Of a stretch of DNA of 38,617 nucleotides, positions 22,974 to 31,306 are shown one piece after another. Below the pieces are notes generated by a model. The model saw nothing but the letters and a program-made list of their open reading frames with translations, was not told the DNA's origin and ran no database searches. Made by a program: the position numbers and the translations under genes. Positions within the stretch are counted from its first letter, which is position 1; every line of letters starts with the position of its first letter. This DNA is from JAKVKY01 sp964293585 (GTDB lineage Bacteria; Bacillota; Negativicutes; Acidaminococcales; Acidaminococcaceae), in contig CAXYYS010000017.1 in the NCBI GenBank assembly GCA_964293585.1, positions 1 to 38,617 on the forward strand, read 5' to 3'.

Positions 22974-23751
22974 TTCCGTACTGCTGGCTTATTCTCTGGC
23001 CGTGCTGGCGTTCTTGTATCTGCCGTTGATCATCCTGGCCCTGTATTCTTTTAACGATTCCCGTATCAACGCCGTCTGGACCGGCTTCACCTTAAAATGG
23101 TATCAGGCCTTGTTCCAAAATACCCGGGTACTGGAAGCTTTGACCAATACCCTCATCATCGGCTTTTTCTCTACGATTATTTCTACGGCTTTAGGTACCA
23201 CGGCAGCCATTGCCCTGCACCGTTATCGCTATAAATTTAAAGCAGTGATCAACGGTCTGGTGTATCTGCCCATCCTGATCCCGGAAATTGTTATGGGTCT
23301 GTCGCTGCTGGTGTTATTTTCCCAGGCGCATCTGCCTCTGGGCAAACCGACTTTGATCCTGGCCCATATCACCTTCTGCGTGTCCTTCGTAGTTATTACC
23401 GTCGGCGCCCGCATGGAAGGTATGCGTAACGATTTGGAGCAGGCGGCCAGCGATCTGTATGCCACACCCTGGCAGACTTTCCGCTACATTACCCTGCCGC
23501 TGATCATGCCCGGTATCATCGCCGGCGCCTTGATTGCCTTTACGCTTTCCATCGATGACTTTGTTATCAGCTTCTTCGTGGCCGGTCCTAATTCTACGAC
23601 CCTGCCGCTGTATATTTACGCCATGGTTAAGCGGGGTATCTCGCCCGAGATTAACGCCCTCTCAACCTTAATGATGTGCGCGACCGTTTCCATGGTCGTC
23701 CTCGCCGAAATCTTACAACCACGGCATCATCATCATAGCCAGGAAGAATAA
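22954..23751 (+). CDS. potC: Spermidine/putrescine ABC transporter permease 2
   Basis: A 265-residue inner-membrane permease, partner of PotB. It shows about six helices, with AVLAFLYLPLIILALYSFND at the start, and the EAA loop LEQAASDLYATPWQTFRYIT near residue 155 followed by LPLIMPGI. A GGGAGG site lies inside the end of potB, and the 20-base overlap supports coupling. The C-terminus ends in an unusual His-rich tail (RHHHHSQEE), which is absent from the classical PotC but may be incidental. Confidence 0.94.
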   Translation: MQKTWRSSVLLAYSLAVLAFLYLPLIILALYSFNDSRINAVWTGFTLKWYQALFQNTRVLEALTNTLIIGFFSTIISTALGTTAAIALHRYRYKFKAVINGLVYLPILIPEIVMGLSLLVLFSQAHLPLGKPTLILAHITFCVSFVVITVGARMEGMRNDLEQAASDLYATPWQTFRYITLPLIMPGIIAGALIAFTLSIDDFVISFFVAGPNSTTLPLYIYAMVKRGISPEINALSTLMMCATVSMVVLAEILQPRHHHHSQEE

Positions 23752-23800
23752 GTCCAAGCTTTACAATTTAATATTTAAGGAAAGGTGGGATTACCAGAAA

Positions 23801-24871
23801 ATGAAAAAGTATGTTTCCCTCTTGCTGTTCCTGCTGCTCGCGCTCCTTTCAGGATGCAGTACCGGTCCATCCGGTACACCCTCCAAGTCTGCCCCCTCCA
23901 GTCAACAACAAACCTTAAATTTGTACAGTTGGGCAGACAATTTTAATCCCGAGGTCCTGGCAGCTTTTGAAAAAAAGTATAACTGCAAGATTAATTACGA
24001 TGTGTTTGCCAATAACGAAGAATTGCTGGCCAAGATTCAGGCCGGCGGCTCCAGTTACGATGTGATCCAGCCTTCCGACTACATGGTAGCCACCATGATC
24101 AAGTTGAGGCTGCTGGAACCTTTGGATGCCAAGGCCCTGCCTAACACCAAAGGTATCATCCCCGCCCTCCGGGCTCCGTCTTTTGATCCCGAAGGTAAAT
24201 ATTCCGTAGTCTACACCTGGGGTGTTACCGGCATCGCTTACAACAAAAAGTTTGTCAAGGATACGCCCAAGAGTTGGCACGATTTATGGAACCCGGCTTA
24301 TAAAGGCCGGCTGATTCTCTTAAACGACAGCCGCGAAGTCCTGGGCATGGCTTTAAAGATGCACGGTTATTCCAACAACAGCACCAACCCCGCCGAAGTA
24401 CAGACCGCTTTAAAGGATCTGCGAAAACTTATGCCCAATATCCTGGCTTTTGATACGGACACCATCAAGCAAAAGTTTATCGCGGAAGAAGCCTGGATTG
24501 GTACCATGTGGTCCGGCGACGCGTACTTCACCTACAAGGATAATAAAAATATCGGCTTTGTGATTCCTGAGGAAGGCGCTACTATTTGGGCAGACACTTT
24601 TGCCATTCCCAAGGGCAGCAAAAACAAGGAACTGGCCGAGAAATTTATTAACTACCTGTACGACCCGGAGGTCAGTGCCAAGAACTATGAATATATCGGC
24701 TACAATGACCCCAACGAAAAATCTGAACAGTACCACAGCAAAGAATATAATAATGATCCTTTCCTGAAAGCTGCGAAAGATTATATCACCAAGGGCGAAT
24801 GGCTGAAAGACATCGGCGACGCTTTACCGATGTACGATAAGGCCTGGACAGAATTAAAGACGGGTAAATAA
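23801..24871 (+). CDS. potD: Polyamine-binding lipoprotein, first tandem copy
   Basis: A 356-residue family-1 polyamine-binding protein. The signal peptide has lipobox LLSGC with lipidation at Cys19, followed by a Ser/Pro/Gln linker, so it is membrane-tethered rather than free in the periplasm. The domain starts LNLYSWADNFNPEVL; ligand-pocket counterparts of E. coli PotD (recalled, not aligned) are the D and E of LLNDSREVLGM, W of TMWSGDAY, W and D of TIWADTFAIP, and the Tyr of YIGYNDPN. The Gln of E. coli PotD in the GEWQND segment is Leu here. AAAGGTGGG precedes the ATG. It lies 49 bases after potC. Confidence 0.93.
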   Translation: MKKYVSLLLFLLLALLSGCSTGPSGTPSKSAPSSQQQTLNLYSWADNFNPEVLAAFEKKYNCKINYDVFANNEELLAKIQAGGSSYDVIQPSDYMVATMIKLRLLEPLDAKALPNTKGIIPALRAPSFDPEGKYSVVYTWGVTGIAYNKKFVKDTPKSWHDLWNPAYKGRLILLNDSREVLGMALKMHGYSNNSTNPAEVQTALKDLRKLMPNILAFDTDTIKQKFIAEEAWIGTMWSGDAYFTYKDNKNIGFVIPEEGATIWADTFAIPKGSKNKELAEKFINYLYDPEVSAKNYEYIGYNDPNEKSEQYHSKEYNNDPFLKAAKDYITKGEWLKDIGDALPMYDKAWTELKTGK

Positions 24872-24898
24872 ACTTTTAAAAACGAGGGAGGAATTTTT

Positions 24899-25969
24899 AT
24901 GAAGAAGAAACGAGGCTTACTGTTAGCAGCTATCATCACCGGGTCCATTCTCTTACTCTCCGGCTGCGGCGGCGGCGATAAAAAAGGCGGCGCCAGTGGT
25001 GACAAAAAAGTCCTGAACATTTATAGCTGGGCGGATTACTATGCGCCCGAGGTTATCGCAGACTTTGAAAAGAAGTTCAACTGCAAGGTAACCTACGACG
25101 TGTACTCCAACAACGAGGAACTGCTGGCCAAGATGCAGGCCGGCGGCGCTCAGTTCGATATCATCCAGCCGTCCGATTACATGGTGACCACCATGATCAA
25201 GCTGGACATGCTGGAAAAATTGGATAAGAGCAAGCTTCCTAATGCTGCCAATATCACCAAAGATTTGCAGCATCCGGCTTATGACCCCAACGAAGAGTAC
25301 TCCCTGGCTTATGTCTGGGGCATTACCGGTATCGTGTACAACCAAAAATTTGTCAAAGAGGCTCCCACTTCCTGGGCAGACCTGTGGAAACCGGAATATA
25401 AGGGCCATGTCATCCTGTTAAACGACTGCCGCGAAGCTTTCAGCTTTGCCTTGAAAAAGAACGGCTGGTCTAATAACAGCACCGACCCGGCTCAGGTAGG
25501 CAAAGCCTTCCAGGATCTGAAAGCCTTGAACAGCAACGTGCTGGCTTATGATACCGAGAACATCAAGCAGAAATTCATCGCCGAAGAGGCCTGGATCGGT
25601 CAGATGTGGTCCGGTGATGCCGCTTATTGTTACACCGATAATAAGAATATTAACTTTGCGGTACCTAAGGAAGGTACCTTGATCTGGGCAGATAACATGG
25701 CTATTCCTAAAGGCTGCAAGAATAAGGAACTGGCCCTGGCCTTTATCAACTACATGTACGACCCTGATGTAAGCGCCAAGAACTTTAACTACATCCGGGT
25801 TCCTAACCCCAATGAGAAAGCCTGGCCCAAGATGAATGCCGCTACCCTGAACAACCCCATGCTCAAGGTTGCCAACGCCAACATAGCCAAGGGTGAATGG
25901 CTGCATGATATCGGCAATGCGATTTCTATGTACGATAAATATTGGACGGAACTGAAAACCGGCAAGTAA
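24899..25969 (+). CDS. potD: Polyamine-binding lipoprotein, second tandem copy
   Basis: A 356-residue paralogue of the preceding gene, identical in length and clearly more than half identical by eye, 27 bases downstream. Lipobox LLSGC places lipidation at Cys23, followed by a Gly/Lys-rich linker instead of Ser/Pro. It reads LNIYSWADYYAPEVI at the start of the domain, keeps D/E (LLNDCREAF), W (QMWSGDAA) and W/D (LIWADNMAIP), but the pocket Tyr of the first copy is replaced (YIRVPNPN). Different linkers and pocket residues suggest the two serve one PotABC core with different affinity or ligand (putrescine versus spermidine). GGGAGGA precedes the ATG. The operon ends at a terminator eight bases past the stop. 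Confidence 0.92.
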   Translation: MKKKRGLLLAAIITGSILLLSGCGGGDKKGGASGDKKVLNIYSWADYYAPEVIADFEKKFNCKVTYDVYSNNEELLAKMQAGGAQFDIIQPSDYMVTTMIKLDMLEKLDKSKLPNAANITKDLQHPAYDPNEEYSLAYVWGITGIVYNQKFVKEAPTSWADLWKPEYKGHVILLNDCREAFSFALKKNGWSNNSTDPAQVGKAFQDLKALNSNVLAYDTENIKQKFIAEEAWIGQMWSGDAAYCYTDNKNINFAVPKEGTLIWADNMAIPKGCKNKELALAFINYMYDPDVSAKNFNYIRVPNPNEKAWPKMNAATLNNPMLKVANANIAKGEWLHDIGNAISMYDKYWTELKTGK

Positions 25970-25976
25970 GACAAAG

Positions 25977-26025
25977 GTTCCTCAGTTGACGCGCTGTATG
26001 CGTTAGTCAATTGAGGGACTTTTTT
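25977..26025 (+). terminator. Intrinsic terminator of the pot operon
   Basis: A 14-bp stem with two wobbles (GTTCCTCAGTTGAC against GTCAATTGAGGGAC), an inner GCGC-TGTA-TGCG arm, and a six-T run on the plus strand. It starts eight bases after the second potD stop. Confidence 0.9.
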
Positions 26026-26039
26026 AGGTCTGAGTATAG

Positions 26040-26156
26040 AAAAACCCCACCGTTTAACTAAGCGGTGCGTCTGAATCACAGCGGTCGGTTCGGTGGTTTT
26101 CCGAACCGGGCACCGCGTAGAGAATCGCACACAGCGTGTTAAACGGTGGAGTTTTT
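26040..26156 (-). repeat. 117-base structured inverted repeat, terminator of the heptose-mntP operon
   Basis: Two 19-base arms (26040-26058 and 26138-26156) are complementary at 18 positions. The odd pair is C.A in plus-strand RNA but a U.G wobble in minus-strand RNA, so a 19-bp stem forms only on the minus strand, where it ends in a five-U run 13 bases after mntP. The 79-base interior contains an 8-bp hairpin CGGTTCGG/CCGAACCG (26086-26108), a GCGGTGC/GCACCGC pair that can enclose it, and two imperfect direct copies of CGCTGTG-GATTC-ACGC. Termination is the obvious function. The elaborate interior also fits a palindromic repeat family or a small non-autonomous element; no target duplication is seen. 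Confidence 0.6.
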
Positions 26157-26168
26157 GAATTCTTAATC

Positions 26169-26726
26169 TTATAACAAACCTAAGCCTTCTAACAAGATTT
26201 TCAGGCCCAGCAAACACAAAACCGCGCCGCCGGCAATCTCGGCCTGAGTACGGAAACGTTCCCCGACTTTGAAGCCCAGGAGGCCGCCCACAAAGGCGAA
26301 ACAGAAAGTGGTGATGCCGATAAGGAGAGAACTGGTCCAGACATTAACTTTTAAAAAGGCAAAGCTGACGCCTACCGCCAGGGCATCAATGCTGGTGGCC
26401 ACGGCCAGTGTCAGCATCTTCTTAAAACTATAAGCATGGACGATCTCGCAGGAGCCGCCGCTTTCTCTGATCATGTTGATGCCGATATAACACAAAAGGA
26501 TAAAGGCAATCCAATGGTCGTAGGCGGTAATATACTCTGCAACCAACTGCGCGGCATAGTAGCCGATGACAGGCATCAGAAACTGAAAACCACCAAACCA
26601 GCAGCCAAAACTCAGGGCGCCTTTGGTACGCGACTCCGGCTGGAGAGCCATGCTGCCGCACACGGAAACGCTAAACGCATCCATGGACAGGCTGACTGCT
26701 AATAAAAAAAGTTCCGCTAAACCCAT
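26169..26726 (-). CDS. mntP: Manganese efflux pump
   Basis: A 185-residue inner-membrane protein of the MntP (YebN) family, exporting Mn2+ to prevent toxicity. Two homologous halves each carry the family's Asp-Ala motif: SLSMDAFSVSV with Asp16 and ATSIDALAVGVSFAFL with Asp114. Six hydrophobic segments are apparent, as expected. I take ATG 26724-26726, which overlaps the preceding TGA as TGATG, although GTG one codon earlier is possible. In other bacteria mntP is often controlled by a Mn-sensing riboswitch; here the upstream gene abuts it, so there is no room for one. It is the last gene of the long minus-strand operon. Confidence 0.93.
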   Translation of the reverse strand: MGLAELFLLAVSLSMDAFSVSVCGSMALQPESRTKGALSFGCWFGGFQFLMPVIGYYAAQLVAEYITAYDHWIAFILLCYIGINMIRESGGSCEIVHAYSFKKMLTLAVATSIDALAVGVSFAFLKVNVWTSSLLIGITTFCFAFVGGLLGFKVGERFRTQAEIAGGAVLCLLGLKILLEGLGLL

Positions 26727-27427
26727 CACGTAGTCCTTTCCGCAAATAATTCTGCCACCGCTGCCTTAAATTTATTGGCGCCGCCCATAGACGGATGCGG
26801 CACCGCTACGCTCCTGACCCCGTAGCGGGCCAAAGTATCGGCGCTCTTGCGTCCGATGGCTACCACCTGGCAGCCCGCCGGTAAAATTTGCAATAGTTCC
26901 CGGGCATAAACGATACCTGTGTCCAGTTCAGTCTTTTCAGGGGTGCGGTTTGTGAGCAGCCCTGTTTTTTTGTATGGATGGAACGGAAAAATATTCCACA
27001 GCACCGCGTCAAAAGTAGCCAGACCGTGACGGTGCAAAGTTTCCCACATTACCGTGGCGGTAGGCTCGTTAAAACCCAGTTCCCGCTGCGTCGCTTTTAA
27101 AAGTTCACAGGCCGGGTTACTGGTGCGCTCATAGTGCCAGGTTCCCAAAACTTCTTCCGGCTTTATTTCCGGATGGTGCCCCAGCAAAATGCGTTCCGAG
27201 GTCATGGCCATGCCGGAAAAATGTCCGCCCTGATAACCCAGACCTTCGGCGATAAAAAGATAATGGGCGCCGGTCCTGAGTTCCAGGTAGCACTGAAGAT
27301 TGGCGGCACGAATGTGCGGCGCAGCCGGTGAAATGTCGTACACCGGATCGTAATCCGCCCAGGGATTAAAAACTCCCGGCGCGTGATAGCTTTGCAAATG
27401 TTCAAGAAAAATTGTAACGCCAGACAC
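26726..27427 (-). CDS. Uracil-DNA glycosylase superfamily protein
   Basis: A 233-residue protein of the UDG fold. Visible family features are YLFIAEGLGYQGGHFSGMAM near residues 56-75 (substrate-pocket loop), WNIFPFHPYKK near residue 143 (family motif with Asn), VVAIGRKSADTLARYG, and VPHPSMGG near residue 211, the counterpart of the C-terminal HPS motif. This small group is annotated as single-strand-type or generic uracil-DNA glycosylase. Whether uracil is its substrate is not shown. The start is GTG, eight bases after GGGAGG. It overlaps mntP by one base and follows the LtaS-like gene by 17 bases, so it rides in the envelope operon without an evident functional link. Confidence 0.82.
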   Translation of the reverse strand: MSGVTIFLEHLQSYHAPGVFNPWADYDPVYDISPAAPHIRAANLQCYLELRTGAHYLFIAEGLGYQGGHFSGMAMTSERILLGHHPEIKPEEVLGTWHYERTSNPACELLKATQRELGFNEPTATVMWETLHRHGLATFDAVLWNIFPFHPYKKTGLLTNRTPEKTELDTGIVYARELLQILPAGCQVVAIGRKSADTLARYGVRSVAVPHPSMGGANKFKAAVAELFAERTT

Positions 27428-27444
27428 GTTGGTGCCTCCCTTTT

Positions 27445-29493
27445 TTAATTCAGCGAGCTCTGATAATACGTGTACATGATATAGTTAGCCATAGCATCCT
27501 CATAATCATGAGCAGGATACGGTTCGTCCACCTTGTCCACAAAATTAAAATTCTGGGAATAATAATAAGCCTTGTCGCCAAAAAATCCTAACGCATATTC
27601 CGGACCGCTGTACTGTTGCAACAGGTTGCGGCCAAAGAAACGTTCCGGCGGCTTAATACCTTCCAGGCACAATAGCGTCGGCGCCAGATCCACCTGACTG
27701 GCGTACATGTCCGGACGAATATTTGCCAGCGGCGCTAAATTCTTAGCTACAAAGATGATAGGTATAGGCGCGATGCTCTGGCGGTCCTCGCTTTTGGGAA
27801 CAAGGTTCATATATTCGCCGCCGGAATGGGGATTATGATCAGAGGTGATGATGAAAAGCGTACGGTCATCCATCAAGCCCTGCTTTTGCGCTTCCTCAAA
27901 GAAAGCTTTCAGGGTGCAATCCACCCAGTACATGCCGTGAATCGTCACAATCTGATCCGAGCGGAAAGACAGAGGCGTATCGTTCCAGGCTGTCTTGTAA
28001 TACGGGTAGGGCTGGTGCATGTCCAAAGTCTTGGTCACCAGCAGATATTTCTGATCCCGCAAATCCTGCATATACTTTAATGCCACATCGTACATCACAT
28101 CGTTATGGAAACCCCAGCCGGACGCACCGGTAAACCCCATCTCTTCAATTTGTTCCCGGGCTATATAATTTTTCATGCCGAACTGGGTAGGATACTGATG
28201 AAACTCGTTATCATAATACTGGCTGGAAGCGCTGAGAAAATAACCGTCATAACCGTTGGCTTCCAAACTGCGGAACAGCGAAGGCTGCTTCTGCCCCAGC
28301 AGGTCGTTATCAAAAACGAACAAGGAACGGAAGGTAGAATTCAGGCCTTCGGTGGTGGGCAGCGCCGACGTGTAATAATGGTCAATATGGGGATATTTCT
28401 TCAGCAGGCTGTCCAGGAAAGGCGTTGCTTCTTCCGGGATACGCTGATTATAAGTATGAATATAATCCCGGTGCACCGATTCCAGCACCAGCATCACAAT
28501 CCGGTCATAAGCCGGGGCCGGCAAAGGTTCCGGTGCTTCTGTGCGCAAAATTCCCAGACGGGTCAAAGTGTCCTGGTCCTGCTCAGACAGTTTCTTTTCT
28601 TTCAACACTACATGCAGCCTGGTAATCTTATCTTTTTTAAAAACGGCTTTTTCCACCATGTTGGGCACGATGGAAGTCACCAGCAGGTCCCGGTACTCGT
28701 CCTTGCTTTTTTGCACCCGCTCAATGGTCCACAATCCTGACGCCTTGTACACGATAGCGTTCAGCTGCTTGCCGGAACTGTAGAGCAGGTTCAGTACCAT
28801 GGTGAAGGCAGCGATACACAACAGGGACCAGACAAAATTGGGTTTATGCTTGCGCCGAGACGGCACATGGAACAACAGTACCAGCACCAGGATAAATTCC
28901 ACCAGGCCGCCCACGAAGTTCCAGGAAAAAGAAGTCATGACGCCTTCGATGGCGTAAATATTAAAGTTACGGAACAAGATGCTCTGCACATGCATGGAAG
29001 TCTGCCAGAAATAGACGGCATCCCAGACCATGAGGATGTTCACCAGCAGATACACCGTAAAATAAATACGTTTCATCCAGAGGGCGGGATTCCTGTGATA
29101 GAACATAGCCGCTAACAGAACGATAAGCAGGTTATTATTGAGCCCGGTTAAGATAGCCACCACGCTTAAAAAACCCTTATCCATCTTTAAGGTGACAATC
29201 ATGTAGGCCGCATAAACTAAATACAAAAGTCCCGTCACCACCACCGGCCAATAACGGTCAATGCGGTCCGGGATCCTTTTACGGCGGAAATACAAAATTC
29301 CTGCGACTACCAGAAGGAGAAAGTCTCGCAGTAAACCATCAACTAAATGCGTCCAATATTCTTCTGTGGGGAAAGGCGATACCGATTTATAAAAATTCCA
29401 GGCGGCATCTTCTTCCGCATAATAAATGCCGGCGCAAAGAAGCAGCGGCAGCAGCCACCGCCATTTACTCCTGCACCAATTCCAAAAACGCAT
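27445..29493 (-). CDS. LtaS/OpgB-type membrane phosphotransferase (sulfatase fold), copy A
   Basis: A 682-residue inner-membrane enzyme. Five to seven hydrophobic helices occupy the first 260 residues; a periplasmic alkaline-phosphatase-superfamily domain follows. Catalytic-site features resemble lipoteichoic acid synthase: MLVLESVHRDYIH (metal Glu), ALPTTEGLNSTF (nucleophile Thr candidate) and FIITSDHNPHSGGEY (Asp-His). Such enzymes move phosphoglycerol or phosphoethanolamine from phospholipids to a glycan. In a diderm the acceptor might be LPS or a periplasmic glucan; this is inference. ATG 29491-29493 (MRFWNW) is preferred with GAGGGG upstream; GTG 29515-29517 directly after the previous stop lacks a site. 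The lipid kinase gene immediately precedes it. Confidence 0.85.
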   Translation of the reverse strand: MRFWNWCRSKWRWLLPLLLCAGIYYAEEDAAWNFYKSVSPFPTEEYWTHLVDGLLRDFLLLVVAGILYFRRKRIPDRIDRYWPVVVTGLLYLVYAAYMIVTLKMDKGFLSVVAILTGLNNNLLIVLLAAMFYHRNPALWMKRIYFTVYLLVNILMVWDAVYFWQTSMHVQSILFRNFNIYAIEGVMTSFSWNFVGGLVEFILVLVLLFHVPSRRKHKPNFVWSLLCIAAFTMVLNLLYSSGKQLNAIVYKASGLWTIERVQKSKDEYRDLLVTSIVPNMVEKAVFKKDKITRLHVVLKEKKLSEQDQDTLTRLGILRTEAPEPLPAPAYDRIVMLVLESVHRDYIHTYNQRIPEEATPFLDSLLKKYPHIDHYYTSALPTTEGLNSTFRSLFVFDNDLLGQKQPSLFRSLEANGYDGYFLSASSQYYDNEFHQYPTQFGMKNYIAREQIEEMGFTGASGWGFHNDVMYDVALKYMQDLRDQKYLLVTKTLDMHQPYPYYKTAWNDTPLSFRSDQIVTIHGMYWVDCTLKAFFEEAQKQGLMDDRTLFIITSDHNPHSGGEYMNLVPKSEDRQSIAPIPIIFVAKNLAPLANIRPDMYASQVDLAPTLLCLEGIKPPERFFGRNLLQQYSGPEYALGFFGDKAYYYSQNFNFVDKVDEPYPAHDYEDAMANYIMYTYYQSSLN

Positions 29494-29517
29494 CTTTCGC
29501 TTGCACCCCTCAGACAC

Positions 29518-30459
29518 TCAGACTAAAAAATAACAAGGTTCGTCAATAATTTCCAGCGTCAAAGGCGTGGAAGTCACCGCGTCTCCATCCAGTTCCACCG
29601 GGAACTCTTCTTCATTGCAGCGTATCTTCAGCCGCTTCGTCTTTTTAACGATAATACTTTTATCGCTGCCGAGCGCCTCCATGGCAATCAAGGTGGCATA
29701 CTTTAAAAAATCTGCCCGCTTGCTGCCGGTGAACAAAGCCACATGCAGATACGGGTCGCTGAGCCCGGCGCCGCTAAAAAGATTGTAGCGTCCGGCATAG
29801 TACCGGCTCTTGCCTACGATGACCGAAGCCGCCTTATGCCAGACAGGATCTCCGTCCAGCTGTACCTGGAACACATAGCGCCAGTGGCTGATTAAAAGTT
29901 CCCGGCTCATGGTCTCGCCGCCGGTGAGCAGATAGGCAAACTTGGACAATAATTTCTTTTGCAGCAGGCTGACGTTGTCCACCACCAGGGAATCAAAACC
30001 TACGCCCGCCACTGTCAGAAAGATACTCCCGTTAGCCCGGCCCAAATATATCGGCTGTGCCAGACCACGGCTCGCCCGGTGCACCCATCTCTGAGGTTCG
30101 GCAGACAAAGATAATTCCTTGGCAATTAGATTAACCGTACCCGCCGGGAACACACTGATATAGGGATGACAATCTTCGTGCAGCAACAAATCAATCATAG
30201 CCCTGATAGTCCCGTCGCCGCCGGCGATAATCACCCAATCGTACCCTTCATGCTTCACCCTGTAGGCTACCTCCGGCAGTTCCGAAAACTCCCAAACGGC
30301 ATAAAGGTCTACCCGGGTCTGAGGCAGCGCCTGCCGCAATAACTTCACCGTCTCATTCACACGGGAAATCATGCTGGCAAAAATCTGCTTGCCGGAATTT
30401 CTGTTCATCAGGAACAGTACCTTATGAAATTGCTCGGGATAAACTTGTTTGTACTCCAT
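29518..30459 (-). CDS. Diacylglycerol kinase-type lipid kinase (DagK/YegS family)
   Basis: A 313-residue soluble, membrane-associating kinase of the NAD-kinase/diacylglycerol-kinase fold. LFLMNRNSGKQ is the N-terminal nucleotide-binding strand, VIIAGGDGTIRAMID near residue 80 the GGDGT motif, and VFPAGTVNLIAKELSL near residue 103 the P-x-GT-x-N motif. LDGDAVTSTPL lies near the C-terminus. Members phosphorylate diacylglycerol or other lipids, but substrate choice within the family is not readable. Adjacent LtaS-like enzymes would generate diacylglycerol from phosphatidylglycerol, and Gram-positive DgkB recycles that product, so recycling is a reasonable inferred role. AGAGGA lies three bases before the ATG. 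Confidence 0.9.
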   Translation of the reverse strand: MEYKQVYPEQFHKVLFLMNRNSGKQIFASMISRVNETVKLLRQALPQTRVDLYAVWEFSELPEVAYRVKHEGYDWVIIAGGDGTIRAMIDLLLHEDCHPYISVFPAGTVNLIAKELSLSAEPQRWVHRASRGLAQPIYLGRANGSIFLTVAGVGFDSLVVDNVSLLQKKLLSKFAYLLTGGETMSRELLISHWRYVFQVQLDGDPVWHKAASVIVGKSRYYAGRYNLFSGAGLSDPYLHVALFTGSKRADFLKYATLIAMEALGSDKSIIVKKTKRLKIRCNEEEFPVELDGDAVTSTPLTLEIIDEPCYFLV

Positions 30460-30467
30460 GCGTCCTC

Positions 30468-30953
30468 TTAACTTTCCTTAAAGATCCATTTTTTACGAGA
30501 CAAATAATTCCAGACTACCACGATAGCGCTGGCCAGCATCTTGCTCAGCATAGGGTGCCAGCCGCACAGGCCCACAAAAATATACATGAGCAGCAGGTTG
30601 AACCCCAGACCGATGGCGCTGACCAAAAGTACCAGCGTGATCTCGGTTCCCTTTTTGTAACGGGCGCCGCTGTTAAAGACAAAAATATTACCCAGGCAAT
30701 AGTGAAAGATGGTCGAACACAAGAAAGCCAAGGCTGTAGCCGCTTCGTAATGCAGTCCGGCATAATGGTTAAAGACCCAGAAGAGTCCCCACTCAAACAA
30801 GGCGGCAGTTCCGCCGATCACCAGATAGATGAGCAGCTTGATAGTGTCGTTGTCATCGTAGTCAAAGCCAAAAATTTTCTTATGGGCAAACCTGGGCGCC
30901 GTCTCCGGTTTTGCTTCCCGGGGGGATGCCTGCATCTTATCCTGTTCGGTCAT
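30468..30953 (-). CDS. GtrA-family membrane protein
   Basis: A 161-residue protein with a polar, charged N-tail of about 40 residues, then four transmembrane segments: LLIYLVIGGTAALFEWGLFW, TALAFLCSTIFHYCLGNIF, TLVLLVSAIGLGFNLLLMYI and MLASAIVVVWNYLSRKKWIF. The spacing and the F/W-N-Y-x-RKKWIF ending are typical of GtrA proteins, proposed to flip or aid translocation of lipid-linked sugars for O-antigen or teichoic glucosylation. No glycosyltransferase of the GtrB type adjoins it, so its sugar partner would be elsewhere. It overlaps the upstream 105-residue gene by four bases (ATGA). Confidence 0.9.
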   Translation of the reverse strand: MTEQDKMQASPREAKPETAPRFAHKKIFGFDYDDNDTIKLLIYLVIGGTAALFEWGLFWVFNHYAGLHYEAATALAFLCSTIFHYCLGNIFVFNSGARYKKGTEITLVLLVSAIGLGFNLLLMYIFVGLCGWHPMLSKMLASAIVVVWNYLSRKKWIFKES

Positions 30954-31267
30954 TTGGGCAGCGCTCCGGCAGCCGCAATCGTGACCAGGGCGTTAAGCAC
31001 GGCCTGCTCCTGCTCCGTGTTATGTTCCCTGTCCGCAGCCAGGCTGCTATATACCCTTAAGGCCGCTTTTAATTTTATCTTTTTTATACCGTGCTGCGGG
31101 GTACCGTTCACCTTCACGGAACGGCAGACTGCCTGAAGCACCTCCAGAGCATCCACCTTATCCCGGCCGCTGACATCTGCGCAGGCCCTAAGCTTAGGTT
31201 CCAGGGTGGCAGCTACTTCTATAAATTCCTTATGCCCCATGCCCCGGGGCTGCTTGGTTTCCGTCAT
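30950..31267 (-). CDS. Conserved-looking small protein of unknown function
   Basis: A 105-residue soluble, basic-leaning, mostly helical protein I do not recognise. It has no signal peptide or membrane segment. Its centre (DKVDALEVLQAVCRSVKVNG) and Lys-rich KKIKLKAALRVYS suggest an all-alpha fold, and two Cys (near residues 28 and 48) are not in a metal pattern. It is real by context: GGAGG stands seven bases before the ATG, it starts 39 bases after the sulfatase-fold gene, and its stop overlaps the GtrA start (ATGA), implying coupled translation. It may assist the membrane enzymes on either side; that is guesswork. Confidence 0.75.
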   Translation of the reverse strand: MTETKQPRGMGHKEFIEVAATLEPKLRACADVSGRDKVDALEVLQAVCRSVKVNGTPQHGIKKIKLKAALRVYSSLAADREHNTEQEQAVLNALVTIAAAGALPK

Positions 31268-31306
31268 CTTCTAACCTCCATACCGCTCAGGCAATCACAG
31301 TCTGCC

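Noticed and set aside
26727..26760. Expected position of a manganese riboswitch (yybP-ykoY type) before mntP
   Set aside because: The upstream gene overlaps mntP, leaving no untranslated leader.
30555..31136. A 193-codon plus-strand frame opposite gtrA and the 105-residue gene
   Set aside because: The minus-strand genes have ribosome sites, coupled overlaps and, for gtrA, a family match. The antisense frame has none of these.
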